Shown here: positions 29,860-39,448 of the stretch, in pieces
How positions within the stretch are numbered: position 1 is the stretch's first letter
Layout of the letters: every line of letters starts with the position of its first letter
Assembly (NCBI GenBank): GCA_029227815.1
Contig: CP118523.1
Coordinates: 1,178,001-1,242,000, forward strand
From: Clostridiaceae bacterium M8S5
GTDB taxonomy: Bacteria; Bacillota; Clostridia; Tissierellales; MCWD3
Length of the DNA stretch: 64,000 nucleotides
Direction of reading: 5' to 3'
Notes under the pieces: generated by a model
Databases searched by the model: none
Told to the model about the DNA's origin: nothing
The model's input: the letters and a program-made list of their open reading frames with translations, nothing else
Translations under genes and position numbers: made by a program

Positions 29860-31992
29860 ATGAAATGTGTTTTCTTAACATTAATATCTTGTATAGCAAA
29901 ACTAATGCGAAACAAGCTTGTAGTATTCATGTGTTTATTATTAATTTTTTCTACACTTAGTTTTACATCACAAGTGACATTAGAAAAGAACAATGACGAG
30001 TACATCCTTGGAGTTGGACAGGCAGACATTACAGGACCTTCAGCAGAAATAGTAATGATGGGATATGCGGATTCAAAACAATCTAACAGGGGAATTCATC
30101 TTAGACAGCGTGCAAGAACATTCATTATTAAACATCCTCAAACAAGCACATCAGTAGTATACGTTAATGTAGATTTAGGGATGTGTTTTCAGTCCATAAA
30201 AAACGGGGTAGTAAATAAATTGGCAGATAAAGGGCATGGAAAGTTATATCATGACAAAAATATAATGATAAATGCTACTCATACACATAATGGACCAGGA
30301 GGATATTCTCATTATGGATTATACAATGTATCAACAAAAGGACATATTAAAGAAAATCTAGATGGGATTATAGAAGGAATAACAACATCCATAATAAAAG
30401 CTCATAATAACTTAGAAACGGGATATATTGAATATAGTAAAGGGATTGTATTAGGTATTAATAAAAACCGTTCATTAGAAGCTTATAATAATAATCCAAA
30501 AGAAGAAAGAGAGAAATACAAATATGATATAGATAAAAATATGTATGTAATGAATTTTAGAAATTCTAGTGGAAAATTATTAGGAGTACTAAATTGGTTT
30601 GCAGTACACCCAACGTCAATGACTGTAAAGAATTTGCTTATTAGTAGTGATAACAAAGGAACGGCATCATATCTATTTGAAAAAAGTATGAATACTGATT
30701 ATTCAAAAGACAAAACTTTTGTATGTGCATTTGCTCAAAGTAACTGTGGCGATGCATCTCCAAATCATTCTGAACAAGACCCTAAAAATATACCTGATAA
30801 AGGATTAGCCAGAACATATGAAATAGGCAAAATGCAATATGAAGCTGCAAAAAAACTTTCAGATAATGCTACTGATAGATTAAGTGGAGATCTAGCATTT
30901 AGACATACTTATTTAGATTTTTCAAATATAATTGTAGATAAAAAATACACTGGTAAAGGGACAAAAAGAACATATGGAGGATGTATGGGGTATAGTTTTG
31001 CTCCAGGAGCAGAAGACAATCCGACTGACTTGCCTTTGTTTTATGAAGGGATGAAACAGCCAGAATATTCCTTAAATGATGCAGATAATTATATAGAAAA
31101 AGTGCAAAGGCTATTGAACTTTGTTCCTAAATTTAAAGAAATAAACGGAGCAAAATATCCTAAGCTATGGAAGGAACACTACCCAAAACCTATATTATTT
31201 GCTACGTGTAAAGCAACACCTGATGCGTGGACACCACAGATTATTCCAATACAGCTGTTTACCATAGGTAATGTGGCTATAGCAGGCATTCCAGCCGAGG
31301 TAACAACCATGTCAGCTAGAAGATTAAAAACAAGAATAGAAGATATATTTAAAGAATCAGGAAAAGAATACACTGCAATTATATCAGGGCTATCTAACTC
31401 GTATACTAGTTATTTAGCTACACCTGAGGAGTACGATAAACAGCATTATGAAGGAGCATCTACACAATTTGGGAAATGGACCCTACCTGCTTATATACAA
31501 GAGTTTGATAAACTAGCACTAACAATTATAAATGATATAGATATAACAACTGGATTATTGCCTCCAGATTTGACAGATAAGCAAGTATGTTTTGAAACGC
31601 CTGTCATATACGATAACACATTAGCTTGGGATGATTTTGGGGATGTAGAAAGAGATGTTAAAAACTCTTATAATAAAGGTGAAACAGTAAAAGTTGAGTT
31701 TTGGTCAGGTCATCCAAACAATGATTTTAGGCATGGAGGAAGTTTTTTAGAAGTACAGTATAAATTAGGAGGCAAATGGATAACAGTTGCATATGATTGG
31801 GATATAGAAACACGTTACGAATGGAAAAGACACTCTGTCATACTTGGAACATCAATTTCTAAAGTGATATGGGAGATACCAAAGGATGCGCTAAGTGGAA
31901 AATACAGAATTAAACATAATGGAGCTTATAAAAAAATAACGGGTAAAATCATACAATATCATGGTTACTCAAGGGAATTTATAGTAAAATAA
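29860..31992 (+). CDS. Secreted neutral ceramidase family protein
   Basis: A 710-residue protein of the neutral/alkaline ceramidase family, which hydrolyses the amide of ceramides to sphingosine and fatty acid. A long N-terminal region with a hydrophobic stretch (NKLVVFMCLLLIFSTLSF, about residues 17-35) acts as signal peptide. Family motifs follow: GVGQADITGP, NATHTHNGPGG (zinc His), WFAVHPTSM, SNCGDASPN (with the catalytic Ser of the family) and EEYDKQHYEGASTQFG. The C-terminal 130 residues match the Ig-like domain. GGAGG is 16-20 nt from the ATG, further than usual; an internal ATG at 29905 has no site. It is transcribed alone and ends at a terminator. Confidence 0.93.
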   Translation: MKCVFLTLISCIAKLMRNKLVVFMCLLLIFSTLSFTSQVTLEKNNDEYILGVGQADITGPSAEIVMMGYADSKQSNRGIHLRQRARTFIIKHPQTSTSVVYVNVDLGMCFQSIKNGVVNKLADKGHGKLYHDKNIMINATHTHNGPGGYSHYGLYNVSTKGHIKENLDGIIEGITTSIIKAHNNLETGYIEYSKGIVLGINKNRSLEAYNNNPKEEREKYKYDIDKNMYVMNFRNSSGKLLGVLNWFAVHPTSMTVKNLLISSDNKGTASYLFEKSMNTDYSKDKTFVCAFAQSNCGDASPNHSEQDPKNIPDKGLARTYEIGKMQYEAAKKLSDNATDRLSGDLAFRHTYLDFSNIIVDKKYTGKGTKRTYGGCMGYSFAPGAEDNPTDLPLFYEGMKQPEYSLNDADNYIEKVQRLLNFVPKFKEINGAKYPKLWKEHYPKPILFATCKATPDAWTPQIIPIQLFTIGNVAIAGIPAEVTTMSARRLKTRIEDIFKESGKEYTAIISGLSNSYTSYLATPEEYDKQHYEGASTQFGKWTLPAYIQEFDKLALTIINDIDITTGLLPPDLTDKQVCFETPVIYDNTLAWDDFGDVERDVKNSYNKGETVKVEFWSGHPNNDFRHGGSFLEVQYKLGGKWITVAYDWDIETRYEWKRHSVILGTSISKVIWEIPKDALSGKYRIKHNGAYKKITGKIIQYHGYSREFIVK

Positions 31993-31998
31993 ATTATA

Positions 31999-32033
31999 AA
32001 GGGATTCTCAATATGGAAACATTGAGATCCCTT
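31999..32033 (+). terminator. Terminator after the ceramidase gene
   Basis: Stem of 13 pairs with one bulged base (31999-32012 with 32021-32033), 8-nt loop, then TTTTGATAT. Begins 7 bp after the stop codon. Confidence 0.8.
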
Positions 32034-32071
32034 TTGATATAATAAGATATAAAACAACTGGAGGAATATAA

Positions 32072-34414
32072 ATGAAAAAGTTCATTGAAATCAAAAATGC
32101 CAAAATACACAATCTTAAAGGAATAGATATAAAAATACCAAAAAATAAGCTAACAGTAATAACAGGTGTCTCAGGAAGTGGTAAGTCAAGTTTAGCCTTT
32201 GACACCCTTTACGAAGAGGGTAAACGTAGGTACTTGATGTTTTCAGATGCTCAGTTTTCAGTTAATAGTGTTAGTACATTTGACAGTATAACAGGGCTTT
32301 CGCCAACAGTAGCGGTAGAGCAGCGAGTGATTCGTCAATCTAATCCAAGAAGTACTGTGGGTACTCGAACTAGGATAAACGGGATGCTAGCGATGATGTT
32401 TGCTACGTATGGAAAAAGAGAAGGAATATATGATAATGGAGAACCGCTTTCAATGGGAATGTTCCAGAGAAACTCTCCAAAAGGGATGTGTGTAAGGTGT
32501 TTAGGGAAAGGTATAGTTAAAAATATCAATGAACAGAAAATTTTTGGAGATTCATCACAAAAAGTTGAAGATGTATGCCTAGGGTTAGGTAAAAGAGGTA
32601 AGACTCGCAAAATGCTAGATAACTTTTGCAAGCTTTATAATATTTCTCCTACACAGAAACTATCGACACTAACAGAGGAGCAATTATTACATCTAAAGTA
32701 TGGAGATAATGGAAAATCATCATTTGTCGGATTCATACCTTGGATAGCACAAATTATAAATGGAGTTTTTTCATCAACAAATAGGTTAGAGAATATGCTT
32801 ATTGATGCAGGATATTTAGACAAGACTACATGCCCAAAATGCAGTGGCGCAGGTATTGGAGAATATGCTCTTCATATAAAAATAGAAGGAAAGACGATAT
32901 ACCAGCTTGAGAATATGTACATAAAAGATCTTTATCTCTTTTTAAATACATTAGATAGTAGTAAGATGCCAGTTCTAAAAGAAATATTAGTTAAGCTAGA
33001 ATGTATGATAGATGTTGGACTATATCACCTTTCATTATCTCGTAGTTTGCCTACACTTTCTGGAGGAGAGATACAAAGATTGTTTCTTGCTTCATATATT
33101 ATAGCAGAGATGGACAGTATAATATTTGTGTTTGATGAACCTACAATAGGACTTCATGAGATTGAAAAAGAAAAGCTTATAAAAACAATCCGAGATCTCA
33201 TAAAGCGAGGCAATACGGTTGTTGCTGTAGAGCATGACGAAAGCTTTATAAGGTCAGCAGACTATATCATCGATTTAGGGCCTAATGCAGGGATATATGG
33301 TGGAGATAAGATTTTTCAGGGAGCGTTTGATGAGTTTTTAAATTGTGATAATTCAAATACAGCACCATATTTTAAAGATAGCAGTAAATTGGATATTAAG
33401 AAATCATATAGTCCTGTAGATAATACCAAAGCATTGAAAATGGAAAACTGTAATCTTCATAATCTAAAAAACTTAAGTGTTGATATTCCACTTGGTATAA
33501 TGGTAGGAATCGCTGGGGTATCAGGCAGTGGCAAGTCTAGCCTTATTGCTGATACTCTAGTACCTAAATTGATGAACAGTATTAAAAGTAAGCGGTTAAA
33601 TAAGGAACATTTTACAGATGATTTATCTGGTGTGGAAATAAGTGGTATTGATTATATAAAAAAGTGTATTGTAATAGATCAAAAGCCAATAGGTAGAAGT
33701 CGAATATCAAACCCAGCGACTTATACTGGTATATTTGATAGAGTGAGAACATTATTTGCAAAAGAAAGTGGATTATCAATAGGGCTTTTTTCTCAAAACT
33801 CTGAAGGTGGATGTAAACTATGCAAAGGAGAAGGGGAAATACAATATTCTATAGGCTTTGGTAACTCGGTTTATGTAAAATGTGAAGCTTGCTCAGGTAC
33901 AGGATATATAAAAGAAGCTATTGATGTAACTGTTGATGGTAAAAATATAAAAGATATTTTATCAATGACAGTAGATGAAGCTACTATATTTTTTAAGAAC
34001 AAGGATAAAACTATAGAGAATATGCTTTCTACACTTGTACGTGTAGGAATGGGTTACATCACATTAGGGCAAAAAACACCCACTATATCGGGAGGAGAAA
34101 GTCAACGCATCAAGCTAGCAAAAGAGCTTTCAAAGGGAAAAACTTCAAAGGGTACAGTATATATATTTGATGAACCTACAATAGGGCTTTCCATTCATGA
34201 CAGTCTTAAATTGATGAAGCTCATAAAAGAGCTTGTAAGTAAAGGAAATAGTGTCATAATTACAGAACATGATACTTATGTGTTATCAAACTGTGACTAT
34301 ATTATAGAATTGGGAATTGGTGGTGGTACCGATGGAGGAAATATAATAGCAACAGGTACACCAAAACAGTTAAAAGCAAACAATAATTCAATAATAGGGA
34401 GATATTTGAAATAA
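32072..34414 (+). CDS. UvrA-like ABC protein (short UvrA2 type)
   Basis: A 780-residue double-ATPase protein, shorter than UvrA (about 940-950). Both nucleotide-binding halves are present: Walker A GVSGSGKSS twice, signatures LSGGEIQR and ISGGESQR, and FDEPTIGL twice. Zinc CxxC pairs are visible (CVRCLGKG, CPKCSGAG, CKLCKGEG, CEACSGTG). The shortening is in the first half, where UvrA carries the UvrB-binding domain. Such short paralogues (UvrA2, DrrC-like) are linked to tolerance of DNA-binding drugs rather than core repair. It starts at ATG behind CTGGAGG and is not in an operon with uvrB. Confidence 0.93.
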   Translation: MKKFIEIKNAKIHNLKGIDIKIPKNKLTVITGVSGSGKSSLAFDTLYEEGKRRYLMFSDAQFSVNSVSTFDSITGLSPTVAVEQRVIRQSNPRSTVGTRTRINGMLAMMFATYGKREGIYDNGEPLSMGMFQRNSPKGMCVRCLGKGIVKNINEQKIFGDSSQKVEDVCLGLGKRGKTRKMLDNFCKLYNISPTQKLSTLTEEQLLHLKYGDNGKSSFVGFIPWIAQIINGVFSSTNRLENMLIDAGYLDKTTCPKCSGAGIGEYALHIKIEGKTIYQLENMYIKDLYLFLNTLDSSKMPVLKEILVKLECMIDVGLYHLSLSRSLPTLSGGEIQRLFLASYIIAEMDSIIFVFDEPTIGLHEIEKEKLIKTIRDLIKRGNTVVAVEHDESFIRSADYIIDLGPNAGIYGGDKIFQGAFDEFLNCDNSNTAPYFKDSSKLDIKKSYSPVDNTKALKMENCNLHNLKNLSVDIPLGIMVGIAGVSGSGKSSLIADTLVPKLMNSIKSKRLNKEHFTDDLSGVEISGIDYIKKCIVIDQKPIGRSRISNPATYTGIFDRVRTLFAKESGLSIGLFSQNSEGGCKLCKGEGEIQYSIGFGNSVYVKCEACSGTGYIKEAIDVTVDGKNIKDILSMTVDEATIFFKNKDKTIENMLSTLVRVGMGYITLGQKTPTISGGESQRIKLAKELSKGKTSKGTVYIFDEPTIGLSIHDSLKLMKLIKELVSKGNSVIITEHDTYVLSNCDYIIELGIGGGTDGGNIIATGTPKQLKANNNSIIGRYLK

Positions 34415-34676
34415 GCGAATAAAGCAATGGGTAATTACAAGAATCTACAGAGATAATCTGAAACAATACTAAACAACCAACAAGTAATTAAGAAGAATTT
34501 GGGTAATGCGTTGGAGTGTGATAAAGATATTCATTGTAAAGTATAGTTCGTTGGTGAGGGGAAATCAAAGATAATCTTTGTGGTGTAGTAGAGAAGCTGT
34601 TTCAAATAAGAATAGCGAGGATAAATTATTAATAATTTATATGAAACTCAATACTTCTGAAGTGGTAGGTGTTTAT

Positions 34677-35567
34677 ATGTATTTACTTAAATTTAAGAAA
34701 ATTATATTTACTATATGTATCTCGGTCTTTATTTTAATAGGATTTCTATATATAACAAACGACAATAAAAATGATAGAATTTTAACATCAGGTCAAATAG
34801 CATTTGGTGTTTATAATAATAATAAAATAATAGATAGTGGCAGTTATATTGAAAATAAGGAGCTTAAACATAGATTTGAATTGGCTCACAACCTATCTCT
34901 ACCAAGAAAATATTTAATCTTAGTCTTAATTGATTATAAACAATCTAAATTTATGGTAAAAGATTCTATATGCAAAGGTTATGAAGTGGAACTTGCAGAA
35001 AAGGATTCTTTAAGTGTTGATATTAAAATAGACATACCTGATCACGCAAAAGAATTGTGTTATCTTGTCATAAAAAAACCAAACTACTTACAAAAAGATT
35101 CTGATATTCATAAATCCCACATATTGCAAGAATTCATGACTCTTAGATATAATCTCAGTACAACGGAAAAAATCTTTACTACTGAAAGTAATATAAAAAT
35201 AATATCAGAAGGCCCTGTTACCAATATTTACTTATCTGATAACAATGCTAACTTAAAGCCTGTAATTACTAGTAATGAATTTAACGAAAAAAAATTACTA
35301 GTAGGAAATCACACAAATGACTTAATCACTTATGCAGTTATAGGGTTTTTGGATTGGAACCAAATAGCTTTTGCTGATGGTGATTTTATCAAATTTTTTG
35401 AAGTACCACCTAATAAAAAGATTTCATATAAAGTATCAATACCACAAACTAATACAGATTCTGTTCTTCAATACATGGCTTTTCCGTTTCCTTATGCTGT
35501 AAGTCGAGATAATTTTTTTAGTACCCTTGGTTTTGGTACATATAGAATGACAATAACGGATTCTTAA
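34677..35567 (+). CDS. Membrane-anchored protein of unknown function
   Basis: A 296-residue protein with an N-terminal hydrophobic anchor (residues 7-25, KIIFTICISVFILIGFLYI) and an extracellular remainder rich in beta-strand patterns. I recognise no family. The start at 34677 follows AGGTG and begins just before the hydrophobic segment; the open frame extends upstream to 34578 but without a ribosome binding site. The 262 bp before it, after the UvrA-like gene, contain no other gene I can support. Confidence 0.7.
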   Translation: MYLLKFKKIIFTICISVFILIGFLYITNDNKNDRILTSGQIAFGVYNNNKIIDSGSYIENKELKHRFELAHNLSLPRKYLILVLIDYKQSKFMVKDSICKGYEVELAEKDSLSVDIKIDIPDHAKELCYLVIKKPNYLQKDSDIHKSHILQEFMTLRYNLSTTEKIFTTESNIKIISEGPVTNIYLSDNNANLKPVITSNEFNEKKLLVGNHTNDLITYAVIGFLDWNQIAFADGDFIKFFEVPPNKKISYKVSIPQTNTDSVLQYMAFPFPYAVSRDNFFSTLGFGTYRMTITDS

Positions 35568-35663
35568 TATCCGTTGTCTGAAAAAGCAATTTTAGAAGAC
35601 TTGTTCCTACAATGTATTATCCAAAAGATAAAATAATAAAGCAAAAAAGAGGAGTGTTATTTA

Positions 35664-36599
35664 ATGGATTACGAGCTTATAAAATTAGTTGATGATTATA
35701 TCAAACAAAAGAGATACCGCCTTATAAACAGCATATTGTTGTATAAAGATAACGAACTCATATTAGAAAGATATTATAATAAATCCAATCAAAACAAGCG
35801 TGGAAATATAAAATCTATTTGGAAAAGTATATTGTCTATATGCATGGGAATTTGTTTAGATAAGGGGTATATTAAAAACTTAAATCAACCAATAAGTAAT
35901 TATATAGATGCATTTAATCAGAACAAGCATCCATATCATAAAATGATTACTATATATCATTTACTAACAATGACATCAGGTATATACTGGAATAAAGGGA
36001 TTCATTATAATTGTCCAATGTTAACAGGACTCATGCAATCAAATGATTTACTAGAGCATCTATCAGATATACATATGGCTAATTTTCCAGGGATAAAACA
36101 TGAGTACAAAGAATGGGATGTTATTTTATTATCTACTATTATCAGTAAAGCAACGGGAATGAACACGTTTGATTTTTGTAACGAATATTTATATAAACCA
36201 CTTGATATAAAAAGTGGTAGATGGTGGACAAGTAAGTGTTCAGTTACATATAACATAGGTAAAAATGAGGTAGAAGAAGCCAGTTCAGATTTGTCAGCAC
36301 GGGACTTAGCTAAACTCGGATTTTTACTTCTTAATCAAGGTAAGCACGCTGATAGACAAGTTGTTTCACGAGAGTATATAAAGAAGGCTATTACACCTGC
36401 GCATGAAAATGAACTGATGCAAAATGGAAGTTATGGACTAATGTGGTGGATAGGTGATAATTGGTATGGGGCAAGAGGCGCAGGTGGACAGGAAATAACT
36501 GTTATGCCAGATAAAAACATAGTTTATGTTATTCAAGCTAGTAAGAGCATGAGCAAAAGATATAGTGATGTTTTTGATTTCCTGTTAGAACATCTATAG
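35664..36599 (+). CDS. Serine hydrolase, class C beta-lactamase fold (family S12)
   Basis: A 311-residue enzyme with the catalytic SxxK motif at Ser51-Lys54 (SIWK) and the C-terminal loop GARGAGGQ in place of the usual HGG/KTG motif. The YxN motif position reads YKE within EYKEWDVILLS, which differs from the usual Asn. No signal peptide is seen, so it is probably cytoplasmic. Substrates of this family range from penicillins to esters and D-amino-acid peptides; none can be assigned. It starts at ATG behind GAGGAGTG. A decayed relative lies at 48082-48276. Confidence 0.88.
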   Translation: MDYELIKLVDDYIKQKRYRLINSILLYKDNELILERYYNKSNQNKRGNIKSIWKSILSICMGICLDKGYIKNLNQPISNYIDAFNQNKHPYHKMITIYHLLTMTSGIYWNKGIHYNCPMLTGLMQSNDLLEHLSDIHMANFPGIKHEYKEWDVILLSTIISKATGMNTFDFCNEYLYKPLDIKSGRWWTSKCSVTYNIGKNEVEEASSDLSARDLAKLGFLLLNQGKHADRQVVSREYIKKAITPAHENELMQNGSYGLMWWIGDNWYGARGAGGQEITVMPDKNIVYVIQASKSMSKRYSDVFDFLLEHL

Positions 36600-36600
36600 C

Positions 36601-37095
36601 TTATATACTTCTAATACTATTTATAGTCTCTTGCCATACTTTAAATTTCTCGTCGTATTTTACGGTATTTGCAGGGCTAGTAGATGGTAGCCTATGGTAT
36701 CTTAAAGATTTAAACGTGTTAAAGCCAACATGCTTTTTAAAAGAACTTTCTGCTTTAGTACCATTGAATAATACATATTCTATACTAGGGTATTGTTTAA
36801 AAAAGTTAGAAAAATCATTGACAACTTCATTTTTAATATTTGAATCTAAACTACCTTCTCTATCGCAACTTTTAAGAACATCCCATAAAGCGATATTGTT
36901 ATCTAACAAAAGTTGTTTTTTAGTTTCATAACTATTACTAATAGATTTACCCAATAGCTCGAACATGATTTTCCAAAACTGATTTCTTTTAAATGCATAA
37001 TATTCTTGTCTTCTTAGAGATTCAATAGAAGGCATAGAACCAAGTATCAATATTTTACAGTTATTACCTACAATAGGTTTAAAACTAGTAATCAA
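36601..37095 (-). CDS. DNA-deoxyinosine glycosylase (uracil-DNA glycosylase superfamily)
   Basis: A 164-residue DNA repair enzyme. It has ILILGSMPSIESLRRQEYYAFKRNQFW, the signature of the hypoxanthine-DNA glycosylase branch, and the late VLFNGTKAESSF and LPSTSPAN motifs. It would remove deaminated adenine from DNA. The start is TTG behind AGGAGG with 7-nt spacing. Its stop meets that of the serine hydrolase gene head to head with almost no gap, and no clear terminator separates them. Confidence 0.92.
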   Translation of the reverse strand: MITSFKPIVGNNCKILILGSMPSIESLRRQEYYAFKRNQFWKIMFELLGKSISNSYETKKQLLLDNNIALWDVLKSCDREGSLDSNIKNEVVNDFSNFFKQYPSIEYVLFNGTKAESSFKKHVGFNTFKSLRYHRLPSTSPANTVKYDEKFKVWQETINSIRSI

Positions 37096-37124
37096 AGGCT
37101 TTCCTCCTAAAAATAATTTCCACT

Positions 37125-37775
37125 CTATATAAATAAAGCACTACTAATAAATTTTACTAACTCATCAGCCATTAAATCATCATTGTCAAAGACATCCTCG
37201 CTTACATATAGCTTCATGCGTTCTTTGTAGTAATCACATGAGTACGAAAACTGCAATAAAATGAATAAATTATCTAAGAAAAAAGCAAAGTGGCGAGGAC
37301 TTATATCTTTTCTCACTATGTTTTCATCTTGTCCAATCTTAATATAAGATGCATATAGATCTGCAGTAATATTCTCCATTTCATAAGCTATTTTCCAAAC
37401 TAGCTCAGAGTTGTTTTCTGTTGACATTTGGTTATATAGTTTAGTCAGATATACATTGTTTCTAGTATATACTTGAATAGCTTTGACAATGCTTCTTATC
37501 ATGCTTAAGAAGTCTTTTTTATCAATAATGATATCTTCTAGAACTTTCTTGAGTTTTTTAACAGAGAACTCAACAACAGTTAAATAGAGATCATGCTTAT
37601 TTTTAAAATATTTGTACATAGAACCAATGCTTATGCCACATTTATTAGCTATATTGTTTATATTAGCGCTATCATAACCTAAGTCAGCAAACTCCTTAAT
37701 AGCAGTTTCAAGTATTCTGAGTCTTTTTTCATTAGGAATATTGTCAAATGTATTACTGTGATATTTTTGTTTCAA
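37125..37775 (-). CDS. TetR-family regulator
   Basis: A 216-residue regulator. Residues 15-60 form the TetR helix-turn-helix (ILETAIKEFADLGYDSANINNIANKCGISIGSMYKYFKNKHDLY); the rest is a helical ligand-binding domain. I place the start at TTG 37775, 4 nt after GAGGTG; upstream in-frame ATG codons (37793, 37811) put that site inside the gene. It is divergent from the aminotransferase operon, and a perfect 18-bp palindrome between them is the likely operator. Confidence 0.9.
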   Translation of the reverse strand: MKQKYHSNTFDNIPNEKRLRILETAIKEFADLGYDSANINNIANKCGISIGSMYKYFKNKHDLYLTVVEFSVKKLKKVLEDIIIDKKDFLSMIRSIVKAIQVYTRNNVYLTKLYNQMSTENNSELVWKIAYEMENITADLYASYIKIGQDENIVRKDISPRHFAFFLDNLFILLQFSYSCDYYKERMKLYVSEDVFDNDDLMADELVKFISSALFI

Positions 37776-37904
37776 AGAATCACCTCTAAACATAAAATAT
37801 AATATAATCATAACTATTCTATCACAATAAAACCAAAATGTAATGATTTTGGGGATAATTAACTATAATATAAAGTAAGGGTTTCATAATTAAGATAAAA
37901 ATGA

Positions 37905-37933
37905 TAAAATATAGGTGAGTGAGTACTCACTCA
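37905..37933 (+). promoter_or_regulatory. Operator palindrome and -10 of the TetR-controlled operon
   Basis: TAAAAT (37905-37910) is followed 5 bp later by the perfect palindrome TGAGTGAGTACTCACTCA (37916-37933), a form common for TetR operators. It lies 27 bp before the aminotransferase start, so bound regulator would block transcription. The -35 region is weak. Confidence 0.82.
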
Positions 37934-37960
37934 TCAATTGAATAAGGAGGAATATATTGT

Positions 37961-39439
37961 ATGGATAAAAGATTTGCTATTTCAGAGTATCCAGATGTAA
38001 CAAAAGTTACTAAACAGCTTGATGAGCTTATAAAGAAGCCGATATATTCAATACATCCAGACGAGTTAAAAGCTTATGAAGAGAATTATTTTGATAAACA
38101 GTGTTCAAAATCAAAAGAAATGATACAAGAAGCACAAGGAATCATACCAGGAGGAGTACAACACAATCTAGCCTTTAATCATCCATTTCCACTAGTATTT
38201 ACAAAAGCAGAGGGAGCATATCTATATGATATAGATGGCAACAAGTATTACGATTTCTTACAAGCAGGAGGCCCTACAGTATTAGGAAGCAACCCTATAG
38301 AAGTAAGAGAGAAAGTAATAGCGCTATTAAACACATGCGGTCCATCTACAGGATTATTTCATGAATATGAATTTAAATTAGCAAAAAAAATATCAGAAAA
38401 CATGAGTACAGTTCAGATGTTTAGAATGTTGGGTTCAGGAACAGAAGCAGATATGGCTGCTATAAGAGTAGCAAGACTTGCAACCAAGAAAAAACACATC
38501 ATAAAAATGGGTGGAGCGTACCATGGATGGAGTGATCAACTTGCATATGGTATAAGAGTACCTGGAACAAAATGGACACAAGCAAACGGTGTGCCTCGTA
38601 GTATGTTTAAATACACTCATGAATTCTTCCCAAACGACTTAGACAGTTTAGAGAGGAAATTATTCTACAATAAATTCAGAGGAGGCACAGCAGCTGTACT
38701 CATAGAACCAGTAGGGCCAGAGAGTGGAACAAGACCATTAGATAAAGAGTTTAATAGTGGAGTAGAAAAGCTTTGTAGGAAATATGGTGTATTACTGGTA
38801 TTTGATGAGGTTGTTACTGCATTTAGGATAGGGATGGCAGGAGCTCAAGGTTACTTTGGAGTATCTCCAGATTTAACAGTCTTCGGTAAAGTAGTAGCTG
38901 GAGGGTACCCAAGTGCAGGAGGTCTTGGAGGTAAAAGAGAATACATGAAGTATTTATCAGCTGGCATTAGTGGCTCGTCAAAACACAAGAAGGCATTAGT
39001 AGGGGGAACAATGGCAGCTAATCCACTTAGCTGTGTGGCAGGATACTATACGCTTTGTGAAATAGAGAGAACAAATGCGGCTCAAAAAGCGGGCTTATTT
39101 GCAGATAAATTAATAACAGGACTGCAAAGACTTATAGATAAATATAATCTTCCATTTGTGGTATTTAACCAAGGGTCCATATGTCATTTGGAGACCGTTG
39201 GAACTATGCATTTTGCAATAAATTGGAAAAAACCATGGCAGATACCAGCGATACTCAAAGAGACATCAAAGAGAAAGAAGGAAATGGAGCATATAGGAGC
39301 AGCATACATGGCAGAGGGTATAGTTACACTAGCAGGAAGCAGACTATACACTAGTGCAGCATATAAAGATGATATGCTAGAAGATATACTAGCTAGATTT
39401 GAAAATGTATTCAAAAAAGTTACAGAGATGGAGTCGTAG
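37961..39439 (+). CDS. Class III aminotransferase, glutamate-1-semialdehyde aminomutase-like
   Basis: A 492-residue PLP enzyme. Motifs: IIPGGVQHN, DGNKYYDFLQAGGPTVLG, GSGTEADMAAIRVAR, GGAYHGWSD, VFDEVVTAFRIG and FGKVVAGGYPSAGG with the PLP Lys. It is longer than HemL (about 430) because of an extra N-terminal segment of about 50 residues, and its neighbours are sugar-type genes, so tetrapyrrole synthesis is unlikely. Together with an aldolase, transporter and kinase it probably processes an amino-sugar or amino-polyol. First gene after the TetR operator, starting at ATG behind AAGGAGG. Confidence 0.9.
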   Translation: MDKRFAISEYPDVTKVTKQLDELIKKPIYSIHPDELKAYEENYFDKQCSKSKEMIQEAQGIIPGGVQHNLAFNHPFPLVFTKAEGAYLYDIDGNKYYDFLQAGGPTVLGSNPIEVREKVIALLNTCGPSTGLFHEYEFKLAKKISENMSTVQMFRMLGSGTEADMAAIRVARLATKKKHIIKMGGAYHGWSDQLAYGIRVPGTKWTQANGVPRSMFKYTHEFFPNDLDSLERKLFYNKFRGGTAAVLIEPVGPESGTRPLDKEFNSGVEKLCRKYGVLLVFDEVVTAFRIGMAGAQGYFGVSPDLTVFGKVVAGGYPSAGGLGGKREYMKYLSAGISGSSKHKKALVGGTMAANPLSCVAGYYTLCEIERTNAAQKAGLFADKLITGLQRLIDKYNLPFVVFNQGSICHLETVGTMHFAINWKKPWQIPAILKETSKRKKEMEHIGAAYMAEGIVTLAGSRLYTSAAYKDDMLEDILARFENVFKKVTEMES

Positions 39440-39448
39440 GAGGTATAT

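Noticed and set aside
35664..36599. ClbP-type prodrug peptidase for the NRPS product
   Set aside because: It has the S12 fold, but no signal peptide or C-terminal membrane helices, and it lies more than 20 kb from the NRPS genes.
37961..39439. hemL (tetrapyrrole synthesis)
   Set aside because: Motifs fit glutamate-1-semialdehyde aminomutase, but the protein is longer and is in an operon with aldolase, MFS and sugar kinase under TetR control, with no other haem genes.
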